From contig JBAMJV010008087.1 in NCBI GenBank assembly GCA_037951105.1, positions 1 through 64,000 of the forward strand: a stretch of DNA of 64,000 nucleotides, in the 5' to 3' direction. This document shows, piece after piece, positions 52,808-64,000 of the stretch. The notes under the pieces were generated by a model, which worked only from the letters and a program-made list of their open reading frames with translations, was not told the DNA's origin and searched no databases. How positions within the stretch are numbered: the first letter of the stretch is position 1; every line of letters begins with the position of its first letter. Made by a program: the position numbers and the translations under genes. This stretch comes from Echinarachnius parma (Eukaryota; Echinodermata; Echinoidea; Clypeasteroida; Echinarachniidae).

Positions 52808-53190
52808 AATATAGGTTTTCCCATTCATTTTCGTCATTTTGTCATTCAATTTCGTCCCGAGAACCCGAGAATGTGCCAATGCCAACTTCAATTTCGTATA
52901 TTGTCGACCAATTTCACAAAAAGTCCATTCAATTTAGTCGTTCGTCACGCATTTTCGTCGATTACAATTCAAATTCGTCGGTCACAGTTGCTGAACACAT
53001 CTGTGACTGACGAATTTGAATTGTACTGGACGAAAATGTGTGACAAAATATACTTAGTAAATTGAATGGACTTTTTGTGAAATTGGTCGTCAATAGACGA
53101 AATTGAAGTTGGCATTGGCACATTCTCGGCTTCTCGGGACGAAATTGAATGACAAAAGTGTTAAAATGAATGGGAAAACCTATATAAATG
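52808..53190. mobile_element. foldback MITE (ATAGGTTTTCCCATTC ends), intact palindrome
   Basis: Left TATAGGTTTTCCCATTCATT is mirrored by AATGAATGGGAAAACCTATA. Arms carry CATTCAATTTCGTC, GACCAATTTCACAAAAAGTC and their complements around a centre near 52,995. It is a compact relative of the disrupted element at 33,804. Confidence 0.8.
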
Positions 53191-53316
53191 AAAAATAGCA
53201 ATCTTCTATCTTGAAACCTCCGGATTTCTAGAACGGCGCTCTTAGCTATCGACCCTTAAAGCGGTGCAGCTCATCCCTGAAAACCCTGACCAGCATGGAA
53301 AATTAATTAAGGGGTT

Positions 53317-54290
53317 TAAAGGTACCGTTGAGTATTGGTATTTCCCGAAGTGCCCCCCGATATTTTTTTGTGAGATAATGAAAATCTGACTGTCAAATTT
53401 GAAAGAACATACAATTTTAATGACAGAATAAACTTTATTTGATAAAAATCGGTTCAGAAACAGCCGAAATATCCATGAGTATATTTTTATTCAAAAGATT
53501 CTTCACCGGTAATCACCGGGGGATATTTAGACTTTTTAGAGAAAAAAAAAAATAAAAATGCCTAAAGACTAGGCCTACTTGGAAAACAATCTGAAAAGGG
53601 TTTTTTTTTAAGTCGTTGATGATATCTCTATTGAATCATTATTTTAACAAAACATACACAATTTTGTATGAAAAATGGCTAAAAACCAGTGATTTTTATT
53701 AATAGCGCCCTCTTGAGTTGTAACGGCTCTTTTTGAATGATAACATGCTTTTTTTGATGTAAATAGTAAAAGTTAATTTGTACTATTTAGATGTGAATGT
53801 AAGATCATATTATATACAATTATGTAAACATGCAAATTATTTTATATACTAATCTTGTTATTGATTGTTATTTTGTTATTGTTTGGAGAAAATAAATATC
53901 TTTGAAAAAAAAAAAAAAAAAGGAATAATTTGCATGTTTCATGCTTTATTTGATGTAAATAGTAAAAGTTAATTTGTACTATTTATTGTAGATGTGAATG
54001 TAAAATCATATTATATATAATGATGTAAACATGCAAATTATTTTATGTACTGATTTTGTTATTGCATGTTATTGTTTAATATTTTGTTATTGTTTGTAAA
54101 AAGCAATGGAGAAAATAAATATCTTTGAAAAAAAAAAAAAAAAAAAAAAAAAAAGGGGTTTTACTTAGTCGTTTGTAATTGTGTATACTTTTCGAGCATG
54201 GTGAAATTATAACTATTACTTTGTACCGCCATGGTGCAGGTTTTGGTTACTTAAGTTAAGTTTGACCAATACTCAATAGGGCTTTTTATA
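53317..54290. mobile_element. MITE (TTTAAAGGTACCGTTGAGTATTGG) interrupted by a poly(A) retroposon
   Basis: Left end TTTAAAGGTACCGTTGAGTA and right end GACCAATACTCAATAGGGC mirror those of 59,992-60,528, which lacks the internal insertion. Confidence 0.7.
53752..54153 (+). mobile_element. tandem poly(A)-tailed retroposon, two units
   Basis: TGATGTAAATAGTAAAAGTT begins two units (53,755 and 53,951), each ending AATAAATATCTTTG and a run of A. The polyadenylation signal plus tail suggests reverse-transcribed RNA inserted in the MITE. No coding part is recognised. Confidence 0.6.
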
Positions 54291-54325
54291 AAAACAAAAG
54301 GCTGGGGGAGGGGCTCATTACGCCA

Positions 54326-54970
54326 CTGCCCATGGGGTCTGCTCGCTATTCATAAGGACCACTATTCATAGACACTAGAAAAGGGTCGTTATACATATTT
54401 ATGTAACAAGAGGTTCCCTATTCATAGAGGTCGCTATTCACAATACAAAATGAGGGTCGCTATTCATAATATAAGATTATACAAAAATGAGGTTTGCTGT
54501 TCATATAAATTAAATTCTGGGCCGCGGGGGCAAAATAAGGCGAATTATTTTATAACGACATGAAAAGGAAAACAATAGCGAACTTGAGAAAATTAAGAAA
54601 AAATGAAACAAAATTGTAATAAAAGAGGAAATACTGGAATGGGGACAAGCCCACGGCGGCGTAGCCGGGGGTGGGGGGGGGGGGGGGGGGGGGGTCACGT
54701 ACACACCTTCCACATAATAAATAATAATTTGCTCAAACAATAGAAAACATACAGGGAAAGTGGTACATATAATTGTTATAATTTTATGAACAGTGACCCT
54801 TTTCTTACATTATGATTAGCGACCCACTTCTAACAATAAACGGTCCTTGTGCCTTTTAGCGACCCATTTTGCGTGTTACGAATAGCGGTCAATCAGTACA
54901 GGGACATAACACATTCAGTGAACAAGATGAAGAAGCGGTCCTATGAATAGTGAGCTAACCCCCTGCCCAT
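54326..54970. mobile_element. element with repeated CGCTATTCATA words
   Basis: Left CTGCCCATGGGGTCTGCTCG and right AGCTAACCCCCTGCCCAT are approximate inverted ends. CGCTATTCATA, ATGAATAGTGA and AGCGACCC variants occur about ten times, most of them mirrored between the two halves. Confidence 0.6.
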
Positions 54971-55301
54971 CGGAGGGTGGGGGGGGGGGGGGGTATAAGG
55001 CCCCCTGAATAGCCCTTTATCACATGTGATTTAATAGTTTATTTTGATGATTTAATTCATTTTCATTGTAATCACTATTAAATCATTTCCAATAAATTGG
55101 ATAACGACATCACACATGTTTTCAATACATATTATAATTGTATTAGTAAAATAATGAATACAAATATTTATATCCATTATCATTTTGATTTTGAATAATG
55201 TTGATGTTTGCATGCCTACATGTAATTACTTGGCTGATTGCAAATTAATCATAAAAAAGCCAGATTACATAAATACTAATTGTTATTACTTACTATAAGA
55301 C

Positions 55302-55515
55302 CAGGCCCATAGCCAGGATTTTTCAAGAGGGGTGGGGGAGAGGGGAGGGGAAGGGGGGGGGGGGGATGGCGTCCGAGACCACATGGTTTAATGTTTATGG
55401 TCGAGACCGATACAAAAGTGGACCCAAGACCGACAAAAAGTGGACCTTTCTGAATTTGGGGGGTGCCGGTACGCACCCAATTACGCACCCCCTGGAAAAT
55501 ACGGGGCTGGTAACC
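55302..55515. mobile_element. poly-G element fragment (GCCCATAGCCAGGATTTTTC)
   Basis: Starts AGGCCCATAGCCAGGATTTT, has G runs and GTCGAGACCGA, and ends near CCTGGAAAATACGGGGCTGG. Confidence 0.5.
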
Positions 55516-55519
55516 ATAT

Positions 55520-56400
55520 GTCAACAAAGTATATTATAGTTACTCTATGTATTGTAAGTTTGCTGAAAGGCTTGTTAAGAACAATCTATCTGCATGAATA
55601 GAATTAATAACATTTTTTGGGGGACAGGAGATAATGGAAATCATCCAGTGGTGGACTTTCTTTTCTATTGTTACGCAAATGAAGAAAAAAAAAAATTTTC
55701 TCGAGATATTATGGTGGATTTTTTTATTTTCTCTACCGTTATATAGCTCCGATATACTCCATGATCATGAATTCAAATTTGTTTGCATCTAAATTTGTGT
55801 GAACAAATAGATATTTTCTGAAGAAGAAAAAAAATGTTCCTACTACCGGTATTATAATTTATATTGGCATCTTTGGAACATCTTATGAGTTTGTACTTTG
55901 TGTCTTTGTGAAGGTTTTTTTCTTTTCTTCTTGGTGTGGACTAAACTCCGTAACTTCAGTTGTAATCGAATTCATTGTTGTCCCAAAGCGAACATCTAAT
56001 CCAGTAGATAAAACGAAAACCGCAGAGAAAATGAAACTCAAAACCTACGAGCAAAGTAAACAAGAGACACGCCCAAAACTTCATTATTTCAGCAAAACTT
56101 ATCCGAGCGAAGTTGATTGCCCGCTGCCCATATTTTGACAGAACACGTTTCGATGATTGATGACATCGCCGATAATAACACATTTATTGGAAGTGTCCAC
56201 TATATAGGTGGTGATCAAACTATTATGCTCACCTCATGCTTGAGATTGTTGCAAAATTTGTGCAAAAAAAGAATTGTCAAGTTTTTTGTATATATTGCTC
56301 ATATATTAGTTACTTATTTTCTTGGTTTTTATTGTGATATTATGTAAATATCTTTGAAAACAAAATAATGGTTCGAATTTCCACGTATATGCATACCCCT
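55520..56400. other. intergenic region upstream of CUX, no gene seen
   Basis: AT-rich. Frames of about 75 codons on both strands near 55.9-56.2 kb show no family resemblance. Confidence 0.4.
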
Positions 56401-56409
56401 ACATTTTTC

Positions 56410-56697
56410 TAATGGACGAGTCCCCATAGCTCGCCACACCTCTCTTCGATATACGTGTATCGACGAAGCGGCTGCTCGATCTGCGCGCTGAGCGCTGGCG
56501 CTGCGCTGGCTGGCGGCTTGGATTTCTAAATGGTTTCGCATTGGAATTGCATGCATAAAACACAAATACATGCATGCAGCGCAGGGGGAAAGAGGGTACC
56601 GTACCGTTGTGGATATAGTGTATTGCACATGCATTGAACTGTGTACTGTATTATTATTGGATCAGAGAGTTCGTTTCTTTGTCCGAGATCGATCAAC
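56410..56697 (+). promoter_or_regulatory. CpG-rich promoter / 5' UTR region of CUX gene
   Basis: GC- and CpG-rich stretch (GATCTGCGCGCTGAGCGC and CTGGCGCTGCGCTGG words) directly upstream of the CUX start codon. The position suggests its promoter; the start site is not determined. Confidence 0.5.
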
Positions 56698-56763
56698 ATG
56701 GCCGCGACAAATGTCGCGTCAATGTTCCAATATTGGAAAGATTTCAACTTATCACAGCTTCAA
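56698..56763 (+). CDS. CUX1: first coding exon of a CUX/CASP (cut-like) gene
   Basis: ATG at 56,698 begins 22 codons, MAATNVASMFQYWKDFNLSQ then LQ, ending at GTGAGT in phase 0. Vertebrate CUX1/CASP starts [20 protein letters not shown], so this is a clear orthologous first exon. In vertebrates this locus yields the cut-repeat homeodomain factor and, by alternative splicing, CASP, a Golgi coiled-coil membrane protein. Which products exist here cannot be told. The next exon (a RELDATATVLAN-like sequence) is not found before 64,000, so intron 1 exceeds 7 kb. It is divergent from GATC, 4.5 kb away. Confidence 0.88.
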
Positions 56764-57790
56764 GTGAGTATCCAACCATGTTTGTCATCATTATGTCAAT
56801 ATATAACGTGTGCGGTGATTTTGGTGCAGTTTGTGTGAGTTTCCAGAAGTTCTCAAGCTTTGATTTCATTTCCGAAAAATCGACAGATTTATCAGAAATT
56901 GATCAGAATGGCGATGTGTTCAATACGTGTCGCGGTAGCGCTGGCCTAGATGACTCGACGGAGAGCGCGCTGTGCTAGCTTAGCTGTGGGTGAGCCCGAG
57001 CAGCTGTGACTGTGTGTGTTGTGTGTATTATTATTATGTTCTACGATGCCTGATTATTATGGATTGCGAATGAATGAATAAATTTGTGTTGTTGAAAATA
57101 AAGTTTGACCGTTTGGTCTTTGAGTGGGCATTTACTTGATTTAGGACTAAAATAAAATAAGTATTTTACAAACCTCTTGACCATGCAGTAGTAAATTATT
57201 AATAATTAATGCAATACAAATGTTACGAACTTAATATTATGACTTATTTTATGGTTGATACAACTTACAAGTAGTAATTTACATTAATTAAAATAATTTT
57301 GTGTGTGAAAATAACGTCATGACTTGGTAATCACTCAAGTAATCTACATACTGTGTAACTGAGTCTGAGACTAAGCATGCTAAGACTTCTAGACTTAGTG
57401 TGCTGTAGCTGTAGAGTAGTTTTGTTTTGTGCTATTGTTGATTTCCCCTGATAGGTATGAATCTGATAATCTAAAAGACTAAAAACTCTATTTTATTAGT
57501 ATAACTATAATCATTAATAGTACTAATTACTACGTTTTGTGTTAAAAAAGCTTTAGACGAAATTGCATGAATTTTAGAATTTGTCTACTGATACTGATAC
57601 TGATACAAGTATCAGTGATACTGATAGTAATAATTTTTTTGGTTTTGGTATTTATTTTTATTTGGAAGATAGATTGAATGTATGTATTTGGAAGATTAAA
57701 TTTACATTATGAAACTTATAATGGTAATGATACCGAAAAATACTTTTTATGAGGGGGCAAATGTGACTGAAAAAAAAATATTTGTAGGGG
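56764..57790 (+). other. start of CUX intron 1, no feature recognised
   Basis: The CpG-rich tail continues to about 56,990, followed by AT-rich sequence with a small GATACTGATACTGAT repeat near 57,590. Confidence 0.4.
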
Positions 57791-57794
57791 GCTA

Positions 57795-59635
57795 CCGTAA
57801 AACACATGTAGTGCTGTTGGAATGCTAACATCACTGTTCTAGGGCATAACAGGTCAAGGGCTTAATGTTTAATGTAGCATTCATCAACATATACATTTTC
57901 TCAAATAAAACAGTGGTTATTACAAAAATTGCACATTTATTGAGCAATAACACTGTTGCTCATGAATATTCATATATTCATTAGATAACAATGCTCATTA
58001 AATATGCAAAATACTAAATTCATTAATAACTTTTTTTAATGAGAAAAATGTATAACCACTGGTTAGAAAATTGAATATTAAAATAAATGAGTGCTGCTAC
58101 TCATGAACATTTGAATAATCAATTAGTAGCAGTGTAACTGCTTACAAAACTTGTATTTTGTTTTGCTAACCACTATCATTTATGTAGGAAAAAGGTATAT
58201 CAACGCTCGAAATTGGCGTAGGCCCGATGGCCCGGGGCCAGTAAAAGTTGCGGTCGGGCCAGTAAAAACATGAAAATGCCAAAGTTTGGTGGCCCGATCG
58301 GGCCACCAAATGTTTAAACCATAAGAAGACAACATCAAGGAATATGAATCTCAAGTTTGACACCTCTTAAAAACACTTTAATTGTGATTTAAATATTTGC
58401 AAGAAATGAAAAGGACGGACATAAAAAGTCGCAAGCGCACTTGCGCTAGTTGAATTAATCCTTATTTATGCCTACAAATATGTGCTATTTCCTCATATGA
58501 ACACTCTCCCTTGAATTATCTACTTCTTGCATGATAAATCATGGTAAAATTAAACAACTTCCAGAGGTGTGTAATGACTAAAAGTAAAAGCATGCTTATG
58601 CTGTTTTCTTAATTTCCCACACACCCCCTGGAAGCCTTTGCAACATGTAGAATATAAACATAGAACAACCAATCCACAGAGGGAGTATGTGTGCATACTA
58701 AGACCTATCAAAACACATGTCTAACTTTTCACATTCATTCATATTGCAAAGTGCAGTGTGCTTTGCGATACCGTCAATAAAGGGGAATAATTTCATCTTT
58801 CGGATCATTATTGATATTTTTGAAGGTATTAGAAGGAATCATTTTTACAAGGTAGAGACTTGTGACTACTTGGAATTATTTTAGCTTTTAAAATAACAAA
58901 GATTTAAGTGATTTCATTTCCCGATTTGAAAAGTTATCTTAGCTATGCTCAGTCCCATGTGTGTTTTTTTGTGTTGGTGATTTTATGGACCATAAAATAA
59001 CAAAATCGTACATGGAAAAGAGCTTAGTTTCATCAGTTGATGACTCTTAGATGAAACTGCTCGATTCTAGGTTTTGTTTAGTTTATTCAGTGATGGATTT
59101 CTTTAATGATGGTGGTAATTTTAACACATAACTTCCATAATTTACCAATTAATGACCAAGTAGTCATGACCATTGTTTTTCTTTGTTTGTAAATTTTATT
59201 TTCGGGCCACCAGAAAAAAAGATAATTTCGAGCATTGGAATAACAAATGAGGCTAAACATTGCCCAGTACCCTGAAACTATGAATATGGTAATTGTTTTA
59301 ATTTTACTTTTGTTTTTCCTTATTTTTTTCGGGCCAGTAGATTTTGGTTTCGGGCCACCAAAATTGGAAAAATACTAATTTTACTGGCCCGACCGGGCCA
59401 CCGGCAAAAAAAGTTAATTTCGAGGGTTGGGTATATGTTGATAAATGTTCCCCTCACATTAAGCTCTTGTCATGTCCTAGACCAGTGTAATACGCATTGA
59501 ACATGACTACAGGGTGTCCCAAAAAAAAACAAAAAAACAAACAAATCTTTTGCTGTACCTTTGTATAAGGCGCACCCCCCACTTTGAAATTTTTCTGACG
59601 GAAAAAAAGTGCGCTTTATACACGGAGTTTTACGG
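57795..59635. mobile_element. CCGTAAAA-ended foldback element, second copy
   Basis: CCGTAAAACACATG at the left and GTTTTACGG at the right, each bordered by TA. Read in reverse, its right half matches 22,793-23,190 (GGTAGTCATGTT, AGTGGTTAGCAAAACAAAA, TTATTAATGAATTTAGTATT). Its left half is an imperfect inverted repeat of the right half. An hAT-like element interrupts it. Confidence 0.8.
58201..59429. mobile_element. hAT-like element with GGGCCACC / GGCCCGA words
   Basis: Starts CAACGCTCGAAATT and ends AATTTCGAGGGTTG, with GGTATAT on both sides (58,194-58,200 and 59,430-59,436). Subterminal GGCCCGATCGGGCCACC and its variants occur at both ends. No coding frame of note. CA...TG ends and a 7-8 bp duplication suggest hAT. 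Confidence 0.75.
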
Positions 59636-59739
59636 TACTTGAAAGTTTGTCTGCATGAAAATAGCATTCTAAAATTTGGTTTGCACTGATCTTTATAGAA
59701 TTTACAGGGGCTGTTGAATTAATTGTTTAAATTTATTAA

Positions 59740-59835
59740 TTTTATTATTATTATTATTATTATTTATTTATTTTTTATTTTTTTAAATGTATTATTATTT
59801 ATTTATTTATTATTATTATTTTTTTTTAAAATTTA
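59740..59835. repeat. (ATT/TTA)n low-complexity tract
   Basis: Imperfect ATT and T runs. Confidence 0.85.
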
Positions 59836-59991
59836 GATTAATTTTGTGCAGTTAATAAAAAGTTGTGTAATGTTTGATTGATCTCCTAGTACTGTACAAT
59901 TTATACAAGCAGTCAATCAGGAAAGAATGTTCTGTTGACAATGATTCAAAGTTCAAACCTGTATTCATAAAATCTATGTCAGTACTCAATA

Positions 59992-60528
59992 TTAAAGGTA
60001 CACTTGAGTATTGGTAGTTTTGGTACTTCCCGAAATGCCCCTTGACACTAAATTGGTTGGTTTTAATTCCATTTGAAAGTTCATTGAATAAAACATACAT
60101 GTGAAATGAGAATCATTCCCTTTCGAATGCTCTCATAGTTGTAAAATTTGTCCTGCCGGGGGACATCTTGAATTTTTATGAAAAGACAAAAAATGCTAAA
60201 TAGACTTCTTTGAAAAGAATCAAAATAGTTGTTGATGATATATATATCTCTATTTAAATATTTTTTAAAACAAACATCACAAGCATAATTTTATATGAAA
60301 AATGGTTAAAACCAATGAGTTTTAAGAGAGCACCCTCTTGAGTTGTAACATCTCTTTTTGAATGGTAACAGGGTTTTTACTTCCAAAGTCATTTGTAAAA
60401 TTATTGTGTATACCTTTTGAGGTATACATGCAGTTATAACTACTGTACATTGTATTAGTTTGTACCGCAATGGTGCAGGTTTTGGTTACTAAAATTAAGT
60501 TTGACCAAAACTCAACTATCCCTTTAAC
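59992..60528. mobile_element. MITE (TTAAAGGTACACTTGAGTATTGG)
   Basis: Left TTAAAGGTACACTTGAGTAT and right ACTCAACTATCCCTTTAA are inverted ends. The internal GAGCACCCTCTTGAGTTGTA and TGGTGCAGGTTTTGGTTACT match 53.7 and 54.2 kb. Confidence 0.75.
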
Positions 60529-60544
60529 TTTTTTGAAATTGTCA

Positions 60545-61480
60545 AATTATTGGTGGCCCGAAAAAAAAAAAAAAAAAAAAAAAATCTTTAAATAGATAAC
60601 CGACAAACATGTTTTCTGTAAATTATTTCATTAAAACAATAAATTTGTGTCATATCAAAAAGTTTACTTGTAAATTTTGAATTTTTATTTTTTGGGTGAT
60701 TTCAAATGAAGATTTAAATCAAAGTTATCCTGATAATAACACATGTATGATGATATGAGTGATGACAATTGTCAACAAAAATATGAAATATTATATTTCA
60801 AAAATAAGATATTTTCTGTTTTCAAATTGTTTGTTCTTGAAGCAAGTTTGATATGACATTCTTCTTCAACGTTGTACTGTACATGTCATATTTTAGTTAG
60901 GCAATACATTGAACACAATAAATAGCATTATTTCCAGTATCTATCTAGAGTAGTAGGTATTGCCAGTAAATTGATTAGTATTATCTCTCATTAGAATGAT
61001 AAATAAACACTTGCTTGCCCTGGGCAAGTTAATGGCTGATTTTGGCCAAAATCTTTTGGGGAAATTAGAAAAGTAGTTTTCAAATGCAAATGAAGTGTGC
61101 TGCATCTATTCAAGTATTTGGGCAAGGGAACTTTTTGTCGTTGGAAGTATTGTTAAACTGAATTAAAACTTACTTGCTTGAATGGGGCAGTGTTGGGAAC
61201 AATTACATTTATGCAATGCTAGAAATAATTCTGTACCTTATGGCCCAGTCGGGCAAGTAAAACCAAGATATTTCTAAATCTAATGGCCTGAAACCTGAAT
61301 CTGGTGGCCCCGAACAAAGAAAAATAGAAACAAATTATGTTTGATTTGGTCATTTTGGCCAACTGAAATTTATCATCAATGAAATTTGGTGGCCCAACCG
61401 TTCCAATGCTAATTTTGAGTGGCCCCAGGCCAGCGGGCAAGTTCAAGTATCGAGTCTTTCTACATCTTGTACATGTAGCA
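60545..61480. repeat. degraded GGCCCGA / GGGCAAGT repeat fragments
   Basis: A GGTGGCCCGAAAAAA-A run near 60,553, CTTGCCCTGGGCAAGTTAAT near 61,013, and GGCCCAGTCGGGCAAGTAAA with GTGGCCCCAGGCCAGCGGGC between 61,243 and 61,440. These are related to the 58.2 kb and 63.7 kb elements. No gene. Confidence 0.5.
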
Positions 61481-61499
61481 CCTTGCTTGCACTGGTGGT

Positions 61500-62049
61500 G
61501 CATGCCATCTGATCAGCCAGTTTCTTGTTTAATGTTCATTTCACCACCTCCACAGGCTCCACTGCAGCGTGAAGATTGACCCGATATTGGTCGTTCGGAA
61601 ATACGCTCTGATCATTATATTGAGTTGTGGACTTGAAATGAATTATTGAACTGTACGTGGGTGTGGGTGTGACACAGCCTGTGACTCTGTGAGCATCTAT
61701 AGAGGTATTGTTTGATGTGAATATGAATCGAACAAATTGAGAAAAAAGGTGGAATACAGGTTTTCAGTGCAATGAGCATGAAATGTTGATTTATTGAACT
61801 TGTACTTTACTCGCCTCTTGAAAATACAGTAAATAAATATATTGAAAATGTATGTTTGATAAAATGAGTTCAGCTAAATACATGCTAAATATGTCATATT
61901 GGTAAATTGACTTTTAATAGATTGTTATAATATGCAAAATTAGCCAATTTGACATCCAATTTTAGAGCATTGCACTGAGCTGCCTCAATACATGTACATG
62001 TATATATGATATAACTATGAAAGTTTATAGTCAATTGCGCTTTTGCTTA
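61500..62049. other. CUX intron 1 sequence, no feature recognised
   Basis: A good-looking acceptor (CACCTCCACAG near 61,554) is followed by a frame that stops after a few codons and does not resemble CUX exon 2. Otherwise AT-rich. Confidence 0.35.
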
Positions 62050-62370
62050 TAAAGGGAACCACCACCCAAAATCACGATACTATATTAATTGTTTACGGAT
62101 CTGCAGACAAACACTAGTCCATTGTCTAGGATGTATGCATCTACCGTGCTTCTATTGGACATCTCTAAACGTATGCGGTTATAGAACTAGCGTAATGTTT
62201 GGCGCTTTCGGAACCATCGGGCATGTCCGCCTGTTGGTTCTGTGAGTTTCTGTGATTAATTGCATTGTTTATGAATAACACAAAGTGTTGGACATCTATT
62301 TAATATCAAACAGTGGTCACAAAACATATACATGTAACCCTGTGTTCTTTACGTGGTGGTCCCCTTGAAA
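62050..62370. mobile_element. MITE (AAAGGGAACCACCACCC), copy 3
   Basis: Ends AAAGGGAACCACCACCC and ACGTGGTGGTCCCCTT. The internal ATTAATTGCATTGTTTATGA matches the copies at 6,584 and 12,131. Confidence 0.7.
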
Positions 62371-63600
62371 TATCTCTGTGTACATGTACTGTACATGGGT
62401 GTCTGTGTGTGTGTGTGTATGAACATACACAATATTTACAGTTTGTACAATTACACTGCAGTTTGTTCTTTTTTTTCAATTTTAATTACAGGAAACTCTT
62501 CAAAAACCTATTAAAAGTAATGATATGTATTGAGAAACCTACATGTACTAACAATCCCTAAGAAACTTGCAGTCAAGAGAATTGTTTACTATAGATTGGT
62601 GAACAGTTCCTAGAACCACATACATGTACTTTATCTTCCTCTCTATCATATGACAGTTTACCCTATGAAAGCAAATTCAAAGTGCATTTTGCGAAATCGA
62701 AGAAAGGCTTTCGATAATATTGAATTACTTGTTTTGTCAGGCGACCGTGCAGCCCCTTAGGCCAGAGCTGTATTGAAGATTGAAGTTGTGATGTTTTTCT
62801 GTGGTATGGAGGTAATCATGGCTGAATCAATCAATGCTATAAATATTGTTTCTTCTAGATAGTGAGAGTTGGTAAAAAAACAAAGGATGGAAAGAAAACA
62901 GATCAAATTTTCCTTTTGATGGAATATGTTATGTTTCAAATTTCAAATAAATTATTGCAAGTGAAAACCAATTAATTAGGTGATCAGATTTTGTACAAAA
63001 TTATGTCAAGCGCATTTGTTTGCATGTAATAATTGTACAAATTAATAACTTGATATTCAGCTTTAATACTACATACATGTTCATTGTATGTACATTCCAA
63101 ATAGATACAATATATTTATTTATTGCGTAATCAGAATTTGATTGATAATGATCATTTTTCTATGATGGTTTCCTGTCATTTAATGACCAGAATTCAGTAT
63201 GCGATAATATTGACAGGAAATGGGATCAATTGAAGGAGTCCGGAAGAGTAGGGGTTGATCACAGGCCATAATACATGTATTCTCTCATTCTGCCCTTCAT
63301 TTTCCATGCCAAACATTTCCACCAAATTGTAAACAATCCATTTGTCGATTGATTACAAAAGGCGGCATTCTTTAGTACCGCGCTTGATCAGTAACAGTGA
63401 CCAGATGGGTTTCTATCATTAGTTCAATTATCCTCATTTTATCAGATTTACTTATCAGCAGTAAATAAAAATGGATTATATTATACTAAGCTCTCTAATG
63501 ATAGAGATAAGTCCCTTTCTTTCTCTCTTTATCTCTCTCTCTCTCTCTTCATTAAAAAAATGATATTGCCATGTGTACACACACACACTCACACTCATAC
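62371..63600. other. CUX intron 1 sequence, no gene seen
   Basis: AT-rich, with a GT microsatellite near 62,405, CT repeats near 63,520-63,550 and a CA tract near 63,580. Confidence 0.4.
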
Positions 63601-63609
63601 TCCAGGGGA

Positions 63610-63870
63610 CCCCACCAGCACTTGCCCGAACATTGGGGTTGGGCAAGTAAAATGTCATGAATTGTCTAGTGTGCTTGCCAAGGGCAACTAAATAATTGTT
63701 TGATTACATGTAAGTACAAGAAAACAATGTAAACAATTTCATATGTTAATCTCATCTACATGTAGAAGTAAGAGGGCAAGTAAATATTTTATTGAGGCAA
63801 GTGAAATTTCATTTTTTTTTTATTTACTTGCCCGAATGGGCTAGTACAGAAAAAAATAGTGTGGAGGCTT
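63610..63870. repeat. repeat with CTTGCCC / GGGCAAGTAAA words
   Basis: AGCACTTGCCCGAACATT, GGTTGGGCAAGTAAAATG and TTTACTTGCCCGAATGGG, ending GTGTGGAGGCTTG, parallel the 45,670-45,995 repeat including its GTGGAGGCTTG end. Confidence 0.6.
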
Positions 63871-64000
63871 GTGCATACTCACATACACACACAGACAGGC
63901 AAACACACACGCACACACACAATCACACAAATAATTAACAAAACACAGTCTCCTTTAATCTCCCATTAATTTAATGTGCATTATGTACCAGTGGCAATTT

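Noticed and set aside
61379-61579. Second exon of CUX after the CACCTCCACAG acceptor
   Set aside because: The frame stops after a few codons and does not match the conserved RELDATATVLANRQDE sequence.
1-64000. Retrovirus-like or capsid-bearing elements
   Set aside because: No long terminal repeats, gag, protease, integrase, capsid or envelope coding was recognised in either strand.

Overview
This is intron-rich, repeat-dense nuclear DNA from an animal. CutA, APC7, GatC and CUX/CASP orthologues, tRNA-derived SINEs and many palindromic DNA-transposon remnants together suggest a marine invertebrate, most likely a deuterostome such as an echinoderm, hemichordate or cephalochordate. The species cannot be fixed from the sequence alone. 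No virus-like element was recognised.

Layout. (1) 1-2.8 kb: nested and tandem foldback MITEs. (2) 2.8-4.3 kb, plus strand: CUTA in two coding exons. (3) 8.4-38.8 kb, minus strand: the complete ANAPC7 gene, 15 coding exons and about 564 aa, converging on CUTA. Its 16 kb first intron (22,462-38,712) is packed with transposons: a 7 kb intact-looking piggyBac nested in another element, a 1.6 kb foldback, an hAT-like element, a 5'-truncated LINE, and a Mutator-like palindrome inside that LINE. (4) 39-42.9 kb: poly-G/poly-C elements, short tandem repeats and a CA microsatellite. (5) 43.0-52.2 kb, minus strand: the complete GATC gene, five exons and 163 aa, with a mitochondrial presequence in exon 1. 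Its first intron holds a 1.8 kb element studded with one 13-mer and a second Mutator-like palindrome. (6) 52.2-56.7 kb: intergenic repeats. (7) 56.7 kb, plus strand: first coding exon of a CUX/CASP gene. From there to 64 kb is its first intron, again transposon-filled.

The genes do not form one pathway. ANAPC7 is a TPR scaffold subunit of the anaphase-promoting complex, GATC belongs to the mitochondrial Glu-tRNA(Gln) amidotransferase, CUTA is a trimeric CutA1-family protein, and CUX encodes the Golgi coiled-coil CASP and/or a cut-homeodomain factor. ANAPC7, GATC and a CUX gene are also on human 12q24, so part of this order may be old linkage.

The most distinctive features are: repeated partial tandem duplication of coding exons in ANAPC7 and GATC, including a ladder of four possible in-frame mini-exons; two Mutator-like palindromes whose arms match each other better than they match the other copy; a hairpin with compensatory changes in five places; and arrays of DR1-type nuclear-receptor motifs carried by two different repeats.
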